A DNA stretch of 64,000 nt from Paenibacillus hunanensis (lineage in GTDB: Bacteria; Bacillota; Bacilli; Paenibacillales; Paenibacillaceae). Position numbers and translations under genes: made by a program. The first letter of the stretch is position 1. Every line of letters begins with the position of its first letter. The stretch is from positions 341,814-405,813 of the forward strand of contig NZ_BMMB01000008.1 of the NCBI RefSeq assembly GCF_014645615.1, read 5' to 3'. Positions 63,231 to 64,000 of this stretch are shown in pieces. The notes under the pieces are model-generated. The model did not search any database, was not told the DNA's origin, and saw only the letters and a program-made list of their open reading frames with translations.

Positions 63231-63317
63231 GAGCTAAGAGCTAAGAGCTAAGAGCTAAGAGCTAAGAGCTAAGAGCTAAGAGCTAAGAGCTAAGAGCTAA
63301 GAGCTAAGAGCTAAGAG
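63215..63317 (+). repeat. heptanucleotide tandem repeat, about 14.7 copies
   Basis: The unit AAGAGCT is repeated without error over 103 bases. The pheA stop (63228-63230) lies in the second to third unit, so changes in copy number cannot alter the protein. Each unit contains the palindrome AGCT. Confidence 0.95.
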
Positions 63318-63341
63318 TGACCATACAGTGGATTGAATTAT

Positions 63342-63418
63342 ATAAAGACAGAGCTTGGATCAGAACCAGCATAGCATGATGCTATGGGTTCGTTTCTACA
63401 GCTACTGTCTTTATTTTT
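63342..63418 (+). terminator. terminator of the pheB-hom-thrB-pheA operon
   Basis: ATAAAGACAG pairs with CTGTCTTTAT, followed by TTTT. The loop contains CATAGCAT/ATGCTATG. Confidence 0.85.
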
Positions 63419-63650
63419 ACAAAGCGGCCTAATATATGATCCATACCTATAATCCATGATAAAACAGTTAATCATGTCATGTCATGTCCTTCTGTGAATC
63501 CTTTGTATTGCAGCTATCATGTTAAAAGGGTAGGCATGATATTACTAAAAATATAACGATAGCAGTGCCGAAGGATGACCGACTACATGAGGGCAATTTC
63601 GAAGGTTGATTTGAGTAAATACATATTCGAAAATTAATTATAAAAAAATG
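63419..63650. other. intergenic region before the rRNA promoters
   Basis: About 230 AT-rich bases with a short CATGT-type repeat (63473-63488). I see no gene or clear signal. Confidence 0.5.
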
Positions 63651-63651
63651 C

Positions 63652-63680
63652 TTGCCAAATATCTGAGGGCATGATATAGT
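63652..63680 (+). promoter_or_regulatory. rRNA operon promoter P1
   Basis: TTGCCA, a 17-bp spacer, then TATAGT. Confidence 0.8.
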
Positions 63681-63828
63681 ATAAAAGTTGTCACGAACGA
63701 GTGATAACAAAGAGAAAAAAGCTGGTTTTGGTTCTTGGGTAATATAAAAGAACGAAATAAAGCTTCTGACTTAACAACTTTTAAGTTTACAACCAATAAA
63801 CGGTTGAAAAAAACTTCAAAAAAAATTG

Positions 63829-63857
63829 TTGACAGAAAAGAAAGAAAATGATAAGAT
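63829..63857 (+). promoter_or_regulatory. rRNA operon promoter P2
   Basis: A perfect TTGACA, a 17-bp spacer, then TAAGAT, 177 bases after P1. Tandem promoters are typical of rrn operons. Confidence 0.88.
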
Positions 63858-63863
63858 ATAAGA

Positions 63864-64000
63864 GTTGCTGCGAGAGACACTGAACAGCAACGAAAGAGTT
63901 TGATCTTTGAAAACTGAACAACGAGTGAGTGAAGAACTTTGTTCTTCAAATATAGAGAACAGCAATGTTCTCGCCAGCAACAAAATGAGCACGTCAAACA
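63864..64000 (+). other. rRNA operon leader (boxA region), 16S lies beyond the window
   Basis: The leader has the stem GTTGCTG/CAGCAAC (63864-63891), a boxA-like TGATCTTTGAAAACT (63901-63915), the hairpin GAAGAAC/GTTCTTC (63931-63947), and GAGAAC/GTTCTC (63955-63972), probably processing stems. The window stops before the 16S 5' end. Confidence 0.85.

Noticed and set aside
63215..63317. Possible CRISPR array or coding repeat
   Set aside because: The units are 7 bp with no spacers, and the frame is closed by the early stop codon, so it is a simple tandem repeat.

Overview
The window is a chromosomal segment of a Gram-positive, Paenibacillus-like member of the Bacillales. The conserved gene order matches the Bacillus/Paenibacillus chromosome (tig-clpX-lon-ysxC-hemA-hemX-hemC-hemB-hemL-valS-folC, then maf-radC-mreBCD-minCD, then rplU-prp-rpmA-spo0B-obg-pheB-pheA). 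Other support is the sporulation phosphotransferase Spo0B, the cleavable L27 extension with its protease Prp, a Val T-box, AGGAGG-type ribosome sites and extended -10 promoters. No phage genes, transposase genes or CRISPR arrays were seen.

Layout. 1-5160: small hypotheticals, an MBL-fold hydrolase, pgpA (minus strand), and rph-rdgB. 5604-11069: a five-gene operon of the uncharacterised STM4015-STM4014-STM4013-STM4012-STM4011 families (LRR protein, ATP-grasp-like protein, sulfatase/phosphatase-fold hydrolase, two radical SAM enzymes), with an operator-like inverted repeat around its promoter. 11381-13255: a FapA/DUF342 protein. 13714-20259: an accessory segment bounded by two identical tRNA-Arg(TCT) genes in inverted orientation. 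It holds an aegerolysin closely resembling the insecticidal Cry34/Gpp34 proteins, psiE, a divergent AraC regulator/oxidoreductase pair and alkA. 20756-30424: a hypothetical gene with an anomalous start region, tig, clpP, clpX, ispG, lon and ysxC (proteostasis, isoprenoid and ribosome assembly genes).

30425-31415 is a 1 kb gene-free interval with a dispersed 56-bp repeat and a strongly structured element. 31416-39817 carries the tetrapyrrole genes from glutamyl-tRNA to uroporphyrinogen III plus the siroheme branch: hemA, hemX, precorrin-2 dehydrogenase, hemC, a cobA-hemD fusion, hemB, hemL. An RluA pseudouridine synthase follows, then a T-box-controlled valS-folC and murC. 47114-54010 is the cell-shape and division block (DUF4321, maf, radC, mreBCD, minCD, rodA). 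54359-59118 holds rng, the L21/Prp/L27 ribosomal genes, spo0B and obg. 59475-63230 is an amino-acid operon (pheB, hom, thrB, pheA) ending in a 14.7-copy heptanucleotide repeat. The last 350 bases are the tandem promoters and antitermination leader of an rRNA operon whose 16S gene lies just beyond the window.

The most interesting parts are the STM4011-4015 operon with its putative operator, the Cry34-like aegerolysin in the tRNA-bounded segment, the candidate non-canonical ATC start at 20798, the structured repeat-bearing interval at 30751-30947, and the heptamer array on the pheA stop codon. All assignments come from reading the sequence and from memory of protein families; no database search was run.
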